Positions 25,570-36,418 are shown, numbered from the stretch's first letter. The stretch: DNA of 64,000 nucleotides from Alcaligenaceae bacterium (GCA_013416455.1 JACCES010000006.1:1-64000); one strand, 5' to 3'. Made by a program: numbers and translations. Notes: generated by a model from the sequence alone, not told the origin.

Positions 25570-26647
25570 CACCTTGCTTGCCCGCTTGCAGCCTCTGCGC
25601 CAGCGTATCGACGAAATCGACGAACAGCTTCTCCAGTTGCTCAATGAGCGCGCCCGCACGGCGCAGGCCGTGGGCGATATCAAGAAAGAATTCGATGTCG
25701 ATGGCCCGGTGCTCAAGCCGGAGCGCGAAGCCGTCATCATCCGTTCCTTGCAGGCGCGCAACCCGGGGCCGTTCACGCCCGAGGCCATCGACGCCGTGTG
25801 GACGCAGATCATTTCCACCTGTCGCGGACTCGAAAGCGTACTGACGGTCGCCTACCTGGGCCCGCAAGGCTCGTTTTCCGAGCAGGCGGCGTTCGAGCAT
25901 TTCGGCCACGCCATCCAACCGGTGCGCTGCGATTCCTTCGACGAGGTGTTCAGGGCGGTGGAAGCCGGCCAGGCCGACGTCGGCGTCGTGCCGGTCGAGA
26001 ACTCCACGGAAGGCGCGGTGAACCGCACGCTCGATCTTCTGTTGAATTCGCCCCTGAAGATCATCGGCGAACGCTCCATCAAGATCCACCACAATCTGCT
26101 GACCAGTTCAGGCACCATGGCGGGGGTCAGGCGCATCGTGGCGCATCCGCAGGCGCTTGCTCAGTGCCGGGACTGGCTCACGCGCCATTATCCCGGGCTG
26201 CCTCTGGATGCCGCATCCAGCAATAGCGAAGCGGCCCGCCTGGCCTCGCAGGACCCGACCGTCGCGGCGATCGCCGGCGACCATGCGGCGCACGCCTGGG
26301 AACTGCAGGCCGTGTCCGCCGGCATCCAGGACGACCCCCAGAACCGCACGCGCTTTCTTGCCGTGGGCAAGATCGAGACCCTGCCCACGGGCGACGACCA
26401 GACCAGCATCATCCTGGCGGTGCCCAATCGCGCCGGCGCCGTCTACAGCATGCTGGCGCCGCTGGCGGGCAATGGTGTCTCGATGACCCGCTTCGAGTCG
26501 CGTCCCGCCCGCACCGGCCAGTGGGAATATTATTTCTACGTGGACATGCTGGGCCATCGCAACGATCCGATGGTCGGCAAGGCGCTCGGCGAACTCAAGA
26601 AGGAAGTCGCCTTCTTCAAGGAGCTGGGCTCCTACCCCCGGCAATAA
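25562..26647 (+). CDS. pheA: Bifunctional chorismate mutase/prephenate dehydratase (P-protein)
   Basis: A 361-residue fusion. An AroQ chorismate mutase domain (about 1-90: [20 protein letters not shown]) is followed by a prephenate dehydratase domain (about 95-275: [20 protein letters not shown], then [18 protein letters not shown]) and a C-terminal ACT domain (about 285-360) with the ESRPAR motif for phenylalanine feedback. It converts chorismate to phenylpyruvate. The start overlaps the end of serC by 8 bases. Confidence 0.97.
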   Translation: MDNTLLARLQPLRQRIDEIDEQLLQLLNERARTAQAVGDIKKEFDVDGPVLKPEREAVIIRSLQARNPGPFTPEAIDAVWTQIISTCRGLESVLTVAYLGPQGSFSEQAAFEHFGHAIQPVRCDSFDEVFRAVEAGQADVGVVPVENSTEGAVNRTLDLLLNSPLKIIGERSIKIHHNLLTSSGTMAGVRRIVAHPQALAQCRDWLTRHYPGLPLDAASSNSEAARLASQDPTVAAIAGDHAAHAWELQAVSAGIQDDPQNRTRFLAVGKIETLPTGDDQTSIILAVPNRAGAVYSMLAPLAGNGVSMTRFESRPARTGQWEYYFYVDMLGHRNDPMVGKALGELKKEVAFFKELGSYPRQ

Positions 26648-26656
26648 GGGGAAGGT

Positions 26657-27562
26657 GTGCACGATCAACAACCGTCAGGCGGCCCCGCTGCGGCGCCGCC
26701 CGTGCTTGCCGTCGTCGGTGTCGGGCTGATCGGCGGGTCGTTCGCCGCGGCGCTGCGCCAGGCCGGGGCGGTCGGGCGCGTGCTGGGCGTCGGGCGCAAC
26801 CGCAAATCGCTGCAGCAGGCCGTCGAACTCGGCCTCGTCGATGCAGAAGCCACGCTTGCCGAGGCGGCGGCGCAGGCTGACATCATTCTGCTGTCGGTTC
26901 CGGTCGGCGCGACCGGGGCGGCGCTGGAGGCCCTGCGTCCGGCGCTGAGGCCCGGCACGCTGATCACCGATGCGGGCAGCACCAAAGTGAATGTGGTGCA
27001 GGCGGCTCGCGCGGCCCTGGGCGACCGCGTGGCCCAGTTCATTCCGGGGCACCCGATCGCGGGGGCGGAAACGACAGGCCCGGCGGCGGCCGCGCCCCGC
27101 CTTTACGAAGGGCGCACCGTCATCCTGACGCCCCTCGATGAAAACAGCGCCGAGGACCGGTTGCGGATCACACGCCTATGGGAAGCCTGCGGCGCCCGCG
27201 TCCTGATCATGGAACCTGAAACGCACGACATCGTGCTGGCGTCGGTCAGCCATGTGCCTCACTTCCTTTCCTCGGTCTATATGTGGCAGGTCGCCAGTGC
27301 GGCGAACTCCGATGTGCGCATGGAGCTGGCGGGCAGCGGGTTTCGCGATTTCACCCGCATCGCGGCCGGATCCCCCGAAATGTGGCGCGACATCTTCCTG
27401 GCCAATCGTGGCGCCGTCCTGTCGGAACTTGCCGAAGTGCGCAAGGCGCTCGATCACGCTGAACAGGCCCTGCTGGCCGGCGACGCCCAGCAGCTTCATG
27501 ATTTCCTGGAACGCGCCGCGCTGGCGCGGCGCTTCTGGGGCAGCCGGAGCGGCTTGAAATGA
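26657..27562 (+). CDS. tyrA: Prephenate dehydrogenase-family protein TyrA
   Basis: A 301-residue protein with an N-terminal Rossmann fold ([19 protein letters not shown], about residues 16-34) and an all-helical C-terminal domain with [14 protein letters not shown] and the conserved [11 protein letters not shown]. It oxidises prephenate (or arogenate) to the tyrosine precursor. Start is a GTG at 26657 with AGGGGAAGG immediately upstream. It is 9 bases after pheA; the hisH-type aminotransferase often present between them in related operons is absent. No chorismate mutase fusion. Confidence 0.94.
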   Translation: MHDQQPSGGPAAAPPVLAVVGVGLIGGSFAAALRQAGAVGRVLGVGRNRKSLQQAVELGLVDAEATLAEAAAQADIILLSVPVGATGAALEALRPALRPGTLITDAGSTKVNVVQAARAALGDRVAQFIPGHPIAGAETTGPAAAAPRLYEGRTVILTPLDENSAEDRLRITRLWEACGARVLIMEPETHDIVLASVSHVPHFLSSVYMWQVASAANSDVRMELAGSGFRDFTRIAAGSPEMWRDIFLANRGAVLSELAEVRKALDHAEQALLAGDAQQLHDFLERAALARRFWGSRSGLK

Positions 27563-28902
27563 CTACCCATCGCAGTGCGGACATTCTTCCTGAACAACTC
27601 GTGCTGGCGCCGGCCAGCGGCGCCAGCGGCACCATGACGTTGCCCGGCTCCAAGAGCATCTCCAACCGTGCATTGCTGATCGCCGCGCTGGCGGAGGGGC
27701 GGACGGTGCTGCATGGCCTGCTGGATTCGGATGACACGCGGGTCATGCTGGCGTCCCTGCGCACGCTGGGCATCTCGCTGGAGCGGACCGCCGGCGGCGC
27801 GCTGGCCGTGGAGGGCGCGGCGCGTTTTCCCGTCGAGGCGGCGAGCCTGTTCCTGGGCAATGCCGGTACGGCCTTCCGGCCGCTGACCGCGGCGCTGGCC
27901 GTGCAGGGGGGCGCCTATGAACTGTCGGGCGTACCGCGCATGCACGAGCGGCCCATCGGCGACCTGGTGGATGCCTTGCGCACGCTCGGGGCGGATATCG
28001 ATTATCTCGGTACGACGGGCTATCCCCCCCTGCGCATCGGCCGGGGCAGGCCCGATGGCAGCCGCCCCCTGCGTGTCAGGGGCAATGTCTCCAGCCAGTT
28101 TCTGACGGCGCTGCTGCTGGCCGCGCCGCTGCTGGCGGGCTCGTCAGCCGCCGATGTCGTGATCGACGTGGATGGCGAACTGATCTCCCGGCCCTATATC
28201 CTGATCACCTTGAACCTGATGGCGCGCTTCGGCGTGCGGGTCGAAAGACAGGGCTGGCAGCGTTTCATCGTGCCCGCCGGCGCACGCTACCGCTCGCCGG
28301 GCGAATACGTCATCGAGGGCGACGCGTCGTCGGCCTCGTATTTCATGGCGCTGGGCGCCATCGGCGGCGGGCCGGTTCGCATTCTCGGTGCCGGCGAGGA
28401 CAGCATCCAGGGCGACATGGCGTTCGCCGACGTGGTGCGCGGCATGGGGGCCGTCGTCACCATGGAGCCGGACTCCGTCGAGGTCTCGGGCGTCCGGGTG
28501 GCCGCGGGCGACCGCCTGCGGGCCTTCGACCGTGATTTCAATCTGATTCCCGACGCCGCCATGACGGCGGCGGCGATGGCGCTGTATGCGGATGGCCCCT
28601 GCCTGCTGCGCAATATCGGCAGCTGGCGCGTCAAGGAAACCGACCGCATCCACGCCATGCATACCGAGCTTGCCAAGCTGGGGGCCAGGGTCGAATCGGG
28701 GCCGGACTGGCTGAAGGTGTTTCCCGTGGAGCCGGGAGCCTGGCGCAGCGCGGAAATCGGCACCTACGACGACCATCGCATGGCCATGTGCTTCTCGCTG
28801 GCGGCCTTCGGCGGCGTGCCCGTGACCATTCTCGATCCCGCTTGCGTCGGCAAGACCTTTCCAGAATACTTCAGCGTTTATCAAAGCCTGGTGCAGCCAT
28901 GA
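27559..28902 (+). CDS. aroA: 3-phosphoshikimate 1-carboxyvinyltransferase (EPSP synthase)
   Basis: A 447-residue two-domain protein with the class I EPSP-synthase signatures [20 protein letters not shown] near residue 30 and [13 protein letters not shown] near 100, plus RVKETDRI towards the end. It joins shikimate-3-phosphate with PEP. Start and stop overlap tyrA and cmk by 4 bases each (ATGA), showing tight coupling. Length matches the family. Confidence 0.97.
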   Translation: MTTHRSADILPEQLVLAPASGASGTMTLPGSKSISNRALLIAALAEGRTVLHGLLDSDDTRVMLASLRTLGISLERTAGGALAVEGAARFPVEAASLFLGNAGTAFRPLTAALAVQGGAYELSGVPRMHERPIGDLVDALRTLGADIDYLGTTGYPPLRIGRGRPDGSRPLRVRGNVSSQFLTALLLAAPLLAGSSAADVVIDVDGELISRPYILITLNLMARFGVRVERQGWQRFIVPAGARYRSPGEYVIEGDASSASYFMALGAIGGGPVRILGAGEDSIQGDMAFADVVRGMGAVVTMEPDSVEVSGVRVAAGDRLRAFDRDFNLIPDAAMTAAAMALYADGPCLLRNIGSWRVKETDRIHAMHTELAKLGARVESGPDWLKVFPVEPGAWRSAEIGTYDDHRMAMCFSLAAFGGVPVTILDPACVGKTFPEYFSVYQSLVQP

Positions 28903-29570
28903 GCCCATCTTCCGCCGCCCCGGTCATCACCATCGACGGCCCGACCGCTTCGGGGAAGGGAACCATTGCCGGCAGGGTGGCCGGCCGTCTGGGCTGGGCG
29001 GTGCTGGACAGCGGCGCGCTCTATCGCCTGACCGCGCTGGGCGTGCTGCGTTCCGGATGCGGCGCCGATGATGTCGACGGCGTGGCCGGAGTCGCCGCCC
29101 GCCTGGACGTCGTGTTCCAGGGGGAGCGCATCCTGCTCGGCGGCGAGGACGTGGCCGGGGCGATACGCGAAGAGCATATCGGCAATCTCGCGTCGCGCAT
29201 CGCGGCCTATCCGCCGGTGCGTGCGGCCTTGCTGCAGCGCCAGCGCGATTTCCGGCGGCATCCCGGCCTGGTGGCCGACGGCCGCGACATGGGAACGGTG
29301 GTCTTTCCCGATGCCCCGCTCAAGATCTTCCTCGTCGCCGATGTCGAGGCCCGGGCGGAAAGGCGCTATAAGCAGTTGAAGGGAAAGGGCTTTTCTGTTA
29401 ATCTATCCGACCTTTTGGAAGATATGCGCATTCGGGATCAGCGGGATCGCGATCGGGCGAGCGCGCCGCTCGTGCCGGCGGAAGACGCCGTCATGATCGA
29501 TTCTTCCGCTCTCAGCATCGAACAGACGGTCGAGGCGGTTCTCGATCTTTGGTCGAAGAAGGTGTTTTAA
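28899..29570 (+). CDS. cmk: Cytidylate kinase
   Basis: A 223-residue NMP kinase with the P-loop [15 protein letters not shown] (residues 11-25), the LDSGALYR motif, and the Cmk-type insert ending [13 protein letters not shown]. It phosphorylates CMP and dCMP. The ATG at 28899 overlaps the aroA stop; an in-frame start further upstream lies inside aroA and is rejected. A gap of 118 bases then separates it from rpsA. Confidence 0.97.
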   Translation: MSPSSAAPVITIDGPTASGKGTIAGRVAGRLGWAVLDSGALYRLTALGVLRSGCGADDVDGVAGVAARLDVVFQGERILLGGEDVAGAIREEHIGNLASRIAAYPPVRAALLQRQRDFRRHPGLVADGRDMGTVVFPDAPLKIFLVADVEARAERRYKQLKGKGFSVNLSDLLEDMRIRDQRDRDRASAPLVPAEDAVMIDSSALSIEQTVEAVLDLWSKKVF

Positions 29571-29688
29571 GGCGTTTCCAGGCAATGGGTGCCGGCATCG
29601 GGCCGTCGCCCCGCCAGAAGCGATTTCATCAACTCCACTGGGGCGACCTGGTGTGTTTTTACCGGCCATTCCGGCCAATGGATCACTA

Positions 29689-31404
29689 ATGTCCACCATC
29701 AATCTGGAAGCCGCACTGGGCGGCGAAAGCTTTGCCGATCTCTTCAACGAAAGCGTCAAGAACCAGGACATGAAGTCCGGTGAGGTGATTTCGGCTGAAG
29801 TTGTGCGCATCGACCACAATTTCGTCGTGGTCAATGCGGGCCTCAAGTCCGAGGCCCTGATTCCCCTCGAAGAATTCCTGAACGACCAGGGCGAACTCGA
29901 AGTCGAAGCCGGGGATTTCGTCTCCGTGGCCATCGATTCCCTCGAGAACGGCTATGGCGACACCATCCTGTCGCGCGACCGGGCCAAGCGCCTGTCGGCA
30001 TGGCTGCAGCTCGAGCAGGCGCTCGAATCCGGCGAACTGGTCAACGGCACCATCACCGGCAAGGTGAAGGGCGGCCTCACCGTCATGACCAACGCCATCC
30101 GCGCCTTCCTGCCCGGTTCGCTGGTGGATCTGCGTCCGGTCAAGGACACCACTCCGTACGAAGGCAAGACGCTTGAATTCAAGGTCATCAAACTCGACCG
30201 CAAGCGCAACAACGTCGTGCTGTCGCGCCGCGCCGTGCTCGAAGCCAGCATGGGCGAAGAGCGCCAGAAGCTGCTCGAAACGCTGCACGAAGGCGCGATC
30301 GTCAAGGGCATCGTCAAGAACATCACCGACTACGGTGCGTTCGTCGACCTGGGCGGCATCGATGGCCTGCTGCACATCACCGACATGGCATGGCGCCGCG
30401 TGCGTCATCCTTCCGAAGTCCTGCAGGTGGGCCAGGAAGTCGAAGCCAAGGTCCTCAAGTTCGACCAGGAAAAGAGCCGTGTCTCCCTGGGTGTCAAGCA
30501 GCTGGGCGAAGATCCCTGGATCGGCCTCGCGCGCCGCTACCCGCAAGGCACGCGCCTGTTCGGCAAGGTCACCAACCTGACCGACTACGGTGCGTTCGTC
30601 GAAGTGGAAGACGGCATCGAAGGCCTGGTGCACGTGTCCGAAATGGACTGGACCAACAAGAACGTCGATCCGCGCAAGGTCGTCACCCTGGGCGAAGAAG
30701 TCGAAGTCATGGTCCTGGAAATCGACGAAGACCGCCGCCGCATTTCGCTGGGCATGAAGCAGTGCCGCCAGAATCCCTGGGAAGAGTTCTCGATCAACTT
30801 CAAGCGTGGCGACAAGGTCCATGGCGCCATCAAGTCGATCACCGACTTCGGCGTGTTCGTCGGGCTGCCCGGCGGCATCGACGGCCTGGTCCACCTGTCC
30901 GACCTGTCCTGGAGCGAGTCCGGCGAGGAAGCCGTCCGCAACTACAAGAAGGGCGACGAAATCGATGCCGTGGTCCTGGCCATCGACACCGACAAGGAAC
31001 GCATCTCCCTGGGCGTCAAGCAGCTGGAAGGCGACCCCTTCAACAACTACGTCGCCACCTATGACAAGGGCGCCGTGGTTCAGGGCGTCGTCAAGTCGGT
31101 CGAGCCCAAGGGCGCCGTGGTGACCCTGTCGGTCGATGTCGAAGGCTATCTGCGTGCTTCCGAAGTGGCCGCCGGCCGTGTGGAAGACGCTACCGCCGTC
31201 CTGAAGGCCGGCGACGAAATCGAAACGATGATCCTCAACGTCGATCGCAAGTCACGTTCGATCCAGCTTTCGATCAAGGCGCGCGAAAACGCCGAAACGG
31301 CCAGCACGATCCAGCGCATGTCCGAAGCCAGCGCTTCCTCCGGCACCACCAACCTGGGTGCGCTGCTGAAGGCCAAGCTGGATCAGGCCCGCGACGACGG
31401 TTGA
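29689..31404 (+). CDS. rpsA: 30S ribosomal protein S1
   Basis: A 571-residue protein with six S1 RNA-binding repeats. The first two are divergent and bind the ribosome. Repeats 3-6 carry the FGVFV/YGAFV and GLVH/GLLH motifs and start at about residues 192, 278, 365 and 453. It captures mRNA on the ribosome. There is no Shine-Dalgarno before the ATG in the leader, as is usual for rpsA, where translation is autoregulated. Upstream in-frame ATG at 29653 lacks homology. Confidence 0.98.
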   Translation: MSTINLEAALGGESFADLFNESVKNQDMKSGEVISAEVVRIDHNFVVVNAGLKSEALIPLEEFLNDQGELEVEAGDFVSVAIDSLENGYGDTILSRDRAKRLSAWLQLEQALESGELVNGTITGKVKGGLTVMTNAIRAFLPGSLVDLRPVKDTTPYEGKTLEFKVIKLDRKRNNVVLSRRAVLEASMGEERQKLLETLHEGAIVKGIVKNITDYGAFVDLGGIDGLLHITDMAWRRVRHPSEVLQVGQEVEAKVLKFDQEKSRVSLGVKQLGEDPWIGLARRYPQGTRLFGKVTNLTDYGAFVEVEDGIEGLVHVSEMDWTNKNVDPRKVVTLGEEVEVMVLEIDEDRRRISLGMKQCRQNPWEEFSINFKRGDKVHGAIKSITDFGVFVGLPGGIDGLVHLSDLSWSESGEEAVRNYKKGDEIDAVVLAIDTDKERISLGVKQLEGDPFNNYVATYDKGAVVQGVVKSVEPKGAVVTLSVDVEGYLRASEVAAGRVEDATAVLKAGDEIETMILNVDRKSRSIQLSIKARENAETASTIQRMSEASASSGTTNLGALLKAKLDQARDDG

Positions 31405-31408
31405 TGGC

Positions 31409-31759
31409 GTGACCAAGTCAGAGCTGATTGCGATACTTGCCGGCCGCTATCCGCAGCTGGCGGTTCGTGATACGGACATCGCGGTCAAGACCATGCTCGA
31501 AGCCATGACCCAGGCCCTGGCCTCGGGTCAGCGCATCGAGATCCGTGGCTTCGGCAGTTTCTCGTTGTCGGCGCGTTCGCCGCGTATCGGCCGCAATCCC
31601 AAATCGGGCGAGAAAGTGATGGTGCCTGGCAAGCAGGTGCCTCATTTCAAGGCCGGCAAGGAATTGCGTGAACGCGTCGATTCCGCTTCCCGCGAAGACC
31701 CGGCCCACGAAGCCGGGCTGGCGCCGTCGGGACTCGACCGCGACACCATCGACTACTGA
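31409..31759 (+). CDS. ihfB: Integration host factor subunit beta
   Basis: A 116-residue HU/IHF-family protein starting with GTG ([18 protein letters not shown]). It has the IHF-beta core [20 protein letters not shown] then [10 protein letters not shown] and the intercalating proline region. With IhfA it bends DNA at specific sites. It lies 4 bases after rpsA, the conserved rpsA-ihfB order. The last 15 residues are an acidic extension beyond the family core. A strong terminator follows at 31789. Confidence 0.96.
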   Translation: MTKSELIAILAGRYPQLAVRDTDIAVKTMLEAMTQALASGQRIEIRGFGSFSLSARSPRIGRNPKSGEKVMVPGKQVPHFKAGKELRERVDSASREDPAHEAGLAPSGLDRDTIDY

Positions 31760-31788
31760 TCGTCCGCCGCGGCCGGCACGCCGGCCAG

Positions 31789-31850
31789 GGCCCCCGTTCC
31801 TGAATCGCCCCGCAAGGGCAAGGTGGTTCAGGAACGGGGGCCTTCTTTTT
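31789..31850 (+). terminator. Intrinsic terminator of the supraoperon
   Basis: A perfect 16-bp stem joins 31789-31804 and 31827-31842 (GGCCCCCGTTCCTGAA and its complement), with a 22-base loop, followed by TTCTTTTT. It lies 30 bases after ihfB. Confidence 0.9.
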
Positions 31851-31851
31851 G

Positions 31852-31925
31852 CCTGACGAATCGGAGCCCCCTGCAAGCGGCGACGTGGACAGCAACCCGA
31901 AGGCGCAACGTGGGGGTCTTCTTTT
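31852..31925 (+). repeat. Direct repeat, copy A
   Basis: About 74 bases starting CCTGACGAATCGGAGC and containing AACCCGAAGGCGCAACGTGG followed by a T-rich end. It is closely similar to copy B at 32008-32079. A short TTTTTGCC/GGCAAAAA inverted repeat follows at about 31922-31948. The sequence is not coding. Confidence 0.75.
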
Positions 31926-31980
31926 TGCCGCCGGGCCGCCCCAAGGCAAAAAAGCGCCCCCTTGGGATGAGCCCGGACAT

Positions 31981-32004
31981 GGGACAGTGCCTGCGCACTG
32001 TTCC
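31981..32004. other. Hairpin between the two direct repeats
   Basis: GGGACAGTGC (31981-31990) pairs with GCACTGTTCC (31995-32004) around CTGC, with one G-T pair. It sits in the spacer between copy A and copy B. No T-run follows. Confidence 0.5.
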
Positions 32005-32007
32005 ATG

Positions 32008-32079
32008 CCTGGCGAATCCGAGCAGCATGCAGGCTGCGAGGTGGGCAACCCGAAGGCGCAACGTGGGGCTTTCTTTCCT
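32008..32079 (+). repeat. Direct repeat, copy B
   Basis: About 72 bases starting CCTGGCGAATCCGAGC, with the identical core CAACCCGAAGGCGCAACGTGG and a T-rich end, 156 bases downstream of copy A. Both copies lie between ihfB and lapA. Confidence 0.75.
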
Positions 32080-32134
32080 TTGCGCCGCCCATTTCCCCTT
32101 ACAATTGAACCGTTCTGCATCCCTGGAGTTTCGT

Positions 32135-32461
32135 ATGCGGTATCTGGTCTGGATCCTGCGGCTGGTCGTATTCGTCGTCGTCTTGTTGTTCGCCTTGAAG
32201 AACACGGGGCCGGTCGATGTCAATTTCTTTGCGGATCATGTCGTTTCAGGTGTGCCGCTGATTGTCGTCATGCTGGCGGTGTTCATTCTGGGCGCGCTGT
32301 TCGGCCTGCTGATCACGGCGCCTTCCGTCATCCGGCGCCGCCGCGAAGCCGCCCGGCTGCGCCGGGAACTGGCCCGCCTGGAAGAAAAATACCGGCAGCC
32401 CGCCGCCCCCCAGGAAGCGGCAGTCGCCCCCGAAACGGTGGCACCGCTCGCACCGCTGTAA
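32135..32461 (+). CDS. lapA: LapA-domain membrane protein
   Basis: A 108-residue protein with two membrane segments (about residues 3-20 and 40-60) and a LapA/DUF1049 pattern (FALKNTGPVDVNFF between them), then a charged coiled segment RRRREAARLRRELARLEEKY. LapA works with LapB in LPS assembly control. GGAG lies 8 bases before the ATG. It is 27 bases before lapB. Confidence 0.92.
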   Translation: MRYLVWILRLVVFVVVLLFALKNTGPVDVNFFADHVVSGVPLIVVMLAVFILGALFGLLITAPSVIRRRREAARLRRELARLEEKYRQPAAPQEAAVAPETVAPLAPL

Positions 32462-32488
32462 GGCGCCGCTTCGATATAGAGGACGATC

Positions 32489-33769
32489 GTGGATTTTCAA
32501 ACGTGGTGGCTCATCTTCGTGCCGCTGTTGTTCGCGCTGGGCTGGATCGCCGCCCGGGTGGACTTCCGGCAGATGTTGTCCGAAACCCGCTCGCTGCCCA
32601 ATTCCTATTTCAAGGGCCTGAATTTTCTTCTGAACGAAGAGCCTGACCGCGCCATCGACGCGTTCGTGGAGGTCGCCAAGCTCGACCCTGAAACCACCGA
32701 ACTCCACTTCGCGTTGGGCAGCCTGTTTCGCCGCCGTGGCGAAATGGAGCGTGCCATCCGCGTGCATCAGAGCCTGTTGTCCCGCTCCGACCTGCCGCAG
32801 GCCGACCGCGAGGCGGCGCAGCATGAACTCGCTCAGGATTTTCTCAAGGCCGGCATGCTCGACCGCGCCGAACAGGCCTTTGAGTCGGTGCTCGATACGC
32901 GCTATGCCGTGCCGGCGGTGCGAGCGCTGATACGCATCTACGAATCCGAACATGATTGGCCTCGCGCCATCGAGGCCGTGAAGCGGCTGCGCGCCCTGGT
33001 CGACGAGCCGGTGCCGCAACTGGTGCATTATCACTGCGAAATGGCGCTTGCCGCGATGACGGCGCGGCCGGGGGATCCGGCGGCCGCCGAGGCCGCGCTC
33101 GACGCGGCCGACAATGCGGCGCGCGAACTGCGCAAGGATAACGGCAGCGCCGCTTCCGAAGTGCGCATCGCCATACTGCGGGCGCGTCTGGCGGCCATGC
33201 AGGGCAGCACGGAAGGCGAGCGCAAATACCTGACCTCGGTGCTGGATATCGCGCCGTCTTATGCGAGTCTGGTCGCCGCCGACGTGCTGGAATCCTATCG
33301 CAAGCTGGGCCAGGCGCCCGAAGGCCTGGAGCTGCTGCGCGAACACTATGGGCGCCACCCCTCGCTGGATGTGTTCAACGTGGTATTCCGCGAGATCCGC
33401 GGTCAGCAGGGCCATCGCCCCGCCTGGGCCTTCGCCCGCGACGCCTTGCGGGCCCAGCCGTCCATGCTCGGGCTGGATCGCCTCCTGGAAGTCGAGCTGG
33501 CCTCGGGGGAAACCCGGCCGCGCGAGTATTCGGCAGTGGCCGAGCAGGTGGCCGGCCAGGCCGGCCATGCCACGCCCCTGGCCGTGCTCGAAATCGCGGC
33601 GGGCGCCGACTTCAGCCTGTTGCGTTCCATCATCCACCGGCATACGCAGCGGCTGGACCGCTACGCCTGCCAGGTCTGTGGGTTCGAAGCCCGGAACTTC
33701 TATTGGCAATGTCCGGGCTGCAATTCCTGGGAAACCTATCAACCCCGACGTCTGGAAGAAATCAAATGA
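32489..33769 (+). CDS. lapB: LPS assembly protein LapB (YciM)
   Basis: A 426-residue protein with an N-terminal membrane anchor (about residues 5-22), a long array of TPR motifs facing the cytoplasm, and a C-terminal rubredoxin-type metal domain with CQVCGF and CPGCNSW. LapB controls LpxC turnover via FtsH and so limits LPS synthesis. GTG start with GAGGA 6 bases upstream. The stop overlaps the hldA ATG. All family features are present. Confidence 0.95.
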   Translation: MDFQTWWLIFVPLLFALGWIAARVDFRQMLSETRSLPNSYFKGLNFLLNEEPDRAIDAFVEVAKLDPETTELHFALGSLFRRRGEMERAIRVHQSLLSRSDLPQADREAAQHELAQDFLKAGMLDRAEQAFESVLDTRYAVPAVRALIRIYESEHDWPRAIEAVKRLRALVDEPVPQLVHYHCEMALAAMTARPGDPAAAEAALDAADNAARELRKDNGSAASEVRIAILRARLAAMQGSTEGERKYLTSVLDIAPSYASLVAADVLESYRKLGQAPEGLELLREHYGRHPSLDVFNVVFREIRGQQGHRPAWAFARDALRAQPSMLGLDRLLEVELASGETRPREYSAVAEQVAGQAGHATPLAVLEIAAGADFSLLRSIIHRHTQRLDRYACQVCGFEARNFYWQCPGCNSWETYQPRRLEEIK

Positions 33770-34746
33770 CCACGCGCCAAAGCGCAAGCCTTGCTCCTCA
33801 GGGCGAGGCCGGGGGCCTGGGCGCCTTCCCCGTGGCCAGGGCGCGGGAAATAAAGATACTGGTGATCGGCGATGTGATGCTCGACCGCTATTGGTTCGGC
33901 GAGGTCGAGCGCATCTCTCCCGAGGCTCCCGTACCGGTGGTGCGGGTGGCCCGCCGTGAAGACCGCCTGGGCGGCGCGGCCAACGTGGCCCGCAATATCG
34001 TCGCTCTGGGCGCGGGCGCCGCGCTCATGGGGCTGGTCGGAAACGACGAGGCGGGCGAGAAGATCGCGCTTCTGGCCGGCCAGGAAGGCATCCAGGCCAG
34101 GCTGGTCACCGATGCCCGGATGCATACGACGCTGAAGATGCGGGTGCTCGGCCGGCAGCAGCAGCTGCTGCGGGTCGATTTCGAGGAACAGCCCGGCGAT
34201 GGCGGGCTCGCTGCGCTGATGGCGGGCGCGCGTTCCGCGATGGCGGGTTGCGACGTCGTCGTCCTGTCGGATTATTCCAAAGGCTGTCTGTCCCGCGTCG
34301 AGGACCTGATCGCGTTGGCGCGCGAGGCCGGGCTGCCCGTGCTGGTGGACCCCAAGGGCCACGACTATGCCCGTTATCGGGGGGCCACCATCATTACGCC
34401 CAATCGCGCGGAAATGGCGCAGGCGGTCGGCGCCTGGACGGACGAGTCCGATCTCGAGCGCCGCGCCCAGGCGCTGCGGCAGGAATTGCGGCTCGATGCG
34501 CTGCTGATCACCCGATCCGAACAGGGCATGACGCTGTTTTCCGCCGGTGGGCGCCATCATATCGACGCCCAGGCCCATGAAGTCTTCGATGTGTCCGGAG
34601 CCGGCGATACGGTGCTGGCCACCCTGGCGGTGGCGCGGGCGTCGGGCCTGAGCTGGGAAGCGGCGGTGGGATGGGCCAACCGGGCCGGCGGCATTGTCGT
34701 CGGCAAGCTCGGCACCTCAGTGGTTACAGCAGGAGAACTATCATGA
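33766..34746 (+). CDS. hldA: D-glycero-beta-D-manno-heptose-7-phosphate kinase (RfaE domain I)
   Basis: A 326-residue PfkB-type sugar kinase: [20 protein letters not shown] near residue 30, GGAANVARN, and the anion-hole motif [13 protein letters not shown] near the end. It ends after the kinase domain, so the adenylyltransferase half of bifunctional HldE is absent and must be encoded elsewhere as hldC. It supplies heptose-1,7-bisphosphate for LPS core. The ATG at 33766 overlaps the lapB stop, with GGAAGAAATCAA upstream. Confidence 0.93.
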   Translation: MTTRQSASLAPQGEAGGLGAFPVARAREIKILVIGDVMLDRYWFGEVERISPEAPVPVVRVARREDRLGGAANVARNIVALGAGAALMGLVGNDEAGEKIALLAGQEGIQARLVTDARMHTTLKMRVLGRQQQLLRVDFEEQPGDGGLAALMAGARSAMAGCDVVVLSDYSKGCLSRVEDLIALAREAGLPVLVDPKGHDYARYRGATIITPNRAEMAQAVGAWTDESDLERRAQALRQELRLDALLITRSEQGMTLFSAGGRHHIDAQAHEVFDVSGAGDTVLATLAVARASGLSWEAAVGWANRAGGIVVGKLGTSVVTAGELS

Positions 34747-35729
34747 TCGTGGTTACCGGTGGCGCCGGTTTCATAGGCAGCAATCTGGTGCGGGGCCTGA
34801 ATCGCCGCGGCTATACCGATATTCTGGTCGTGGACGATCTCACCGAAGGCGACAAGTTCCGCAATCTGGTGGGATGCGAGATCGCCGACTACCAGCACAA
34901 GGACGATTTCCGCGAACGGGTCCGGCAGGGCGACCTGCCGCCCATCGAGGCCGTCCTGCACCAGGGCGCGTGTTCCGACACGACCGAGCGCAACGGGCAC
35001 TATATGCTGGACAACAACTACCGCGTCACGCTCGAATGGTTCGAACTCTGCCAGCGGCGGCGCATTCCCTTCGTCTATGCGTCGTCGGCCGCCGTCTATG
35101 GGCCCGGCCCCGTCTATGCCGAGGAACCGGCCAATGAAGCGCCGCTGAATGTCTACGGGTACTCCAAGTATCTGTTCGACCAGGTGCTGCGCCGCCGCAT
35201 GCGCGATCTTTCCGCGCCGGTCGTGGGTTTGCGCTATTTCAACGTCTACGGCCCGCAGGAACAGCACAAGGGCCGCATGGCTTCGGTCGCCTTCCACAAT
35301 TTCAATGAGTTCATGCAGGGCGGCCATGTGCGTCTTTTCGGCGGCTGGGACGGCTATGGCGATGGCGGGCAGATGCGCGACTTCATACACGTCGATGACG
35401 TTGTCGATGTGAACCTGCATTTCATCGACCATCCGGAAGTCTCGGGCATCTTCAACTGCGGCACCGGGCGGGCCCAGCCTTTCAACGACGTGGCTTCCAG
35501 CGTGGTGAATGCCATCCGCCGCTCCCGCAACGAACCCGAGTTGACGCTGGACGAGCAGGTTGCCCAGGGGTTGCTGCGCTACATCCCCTTTCCGGACGAT
35601 CTCAAAGGGCGCTACCAGAGCCACACACAGGCCGATCTCACGCAGCTGCGGGCCGCCGGCTACGACCGGCCCTTCCGCGACGTGCAAGCGGGCGTGGCGC
35701 GATACATGGAGCGCTTGCTGGGGCGGTGA
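34743..35729 (+). CDS. hldD: ADP-L-glycero-D-manno-heptose-6-epimerase
   Basis: A 328-residue short-chain dehydrogenase-type epimerase: Rossmann motif [20 protein letters not shown] (residues 4-23), the catalytic [12 protein letters not shown] and the HldD-specific [16 protein letters not shown]. It uses NADP to make the heptose donor for LPS inner core. The ATG at 34743 overlaps the hldA stop, with GGAGAA upstream. Confidence 0.97.
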   Translation: MIVVTGGAGFIGSNLVRGLNRRGYTDILVVDDLTEGDKFRNLVGCEIADYQHKDDFRERVRQGDLPPIEAVLHQGACSDTTERNGHYMLDNNYRVTLEWFELCQRRRIPFVYASSAAVYGPGPVYAEEPANEAPLNVYGYSKYLFDQVLRRRMRDLSAPVVGLRYFNVYGPQEQHKGRMASVAFHNFNEFMQGGHVRLFGGWDGYGDGGQMRDFIHVDDVVDVNLHFIDHPEVSGIFNCGTGRAQPFNDVASSVVNAIRRSRNEPELTLDEQVAQGLLRYIPFPDDLKGRYQSHTQADLTQLRAAGYDRPFRDVQAGVARYMERLLGR

Positions 35730-35905
35730 TCCGCCGCTTCCAGGCCGGCGCTCCCGCTCCTTTCGATCCGTGCGTGGCTTTACGCATGGACCGATGCCGG
35801 CGCCGGGCCTGTCCCGGGAGGGTTCGGTGTTCCATCATGAAAGCCGAGGTCCAGGCCGCCGGCATTCCGCTTCCGGCCGCGGGCTTCGCCCTTCAGGAGC
35901 CTTCA

Positions 35906-36418
35906 ATGAACCCTTTTCTCGATTCCACCGTTGCCACGCCCCGGCCCGGCGCAAGCTGGTGCCGGCCCTCCCGCCGCCTTCCCCGCAACCGGCCGGGGCG
36001 GCACGCCGCCACGCCGCGGGCGTCGGAGCCTCGCGGCGGGGCGCCCGGCCGGAAGCGCCCGCCCGGCCCCGGCCTGAGGCGGGCGGGGCAGGTGCTGCGC
36101 GCCCTTGCCTTCGCGGGTTCGCTGCTGTTGCCGGGGGCCGCGCTGGCGGTCGACATCAACACGGCCACGCCCGAGCAATTGCTCGAAGTGAAAGGCATCG
36201 GCCCCAAAATGGCGCAGGTCATCATCGAAGAACGCGAACGCGGCGGCCGCTTCGCGTCCATTGATGACGTTTCCGATCGCGTCAAGGGCATAGGGCCCAA
36301 GAAAGCCGCGGCCATGCAGGCCTCGGGCCTGACGGTCGGCGTGGCCGAGCTGTCTTCCGCCTCCGGGGATGGGGGCGGGCGGGCGCCGGCCGCCGGCGCC
36401 ACCAGAAGAAATCGTTGA
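35906..36418 (+). CDS. ComEA-like helix-hairpin-helix protein
   Basis: About 170 residues. After a basic N-terminal stretch (residues 20-70, rich in Arg and Pro) there is one hydrophobic signal/membrane segment (ALAFAGSLLLPGAALA), then a ComEA-type tandem helix-hairpin-helix domain (VDINTATPEQLLEVKGIGPK, then RVKGIGPKKAAAMQASGL). ComEA proteins bind incoming DNA in the periplasm during transformation. The ATG at 35906 has AGGAG 6 bases upstream; the long upstream extension to 35726 is probably not translated. The long basic N-terminus before the signal is unusual. It lies between hldD and cysM, as in related genomes. Confidence 0.85.
   Translation: MNPFLDSTVATPRPGASWCRPSRRLPRNRPGRHAATPRASEPRGGAPGRKRPPGPGLRRAGQVLRALAFAGSLLLPGAALAVDINTATPEQLLEVKGIGPKMAQVIIEERERGGRFASIDDVSDRVKGIGPKKAAAMQASGLTVGVAELSSASGDGGGRAPAAGATRRNR

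Noticed and set aside
23428..25818. 796-codon open frame on the minus strand over gyrA and serC
   Set aside because: It is antisense to two strongly recognised genes. Long antisense frames are expected in GC-rich DNA with strong codon bias.
31823..32134. Coding extension upstream of lapA
   Set aside because: It reads through the terminator tail and direct repeats; the LapA family starts at the ATG at 32135, which has GGAG upstream.
32246..33787. 513-codon open frame on the minus strand over lapB
   Set aside because: Antisense to lapB, which has all family motifs.
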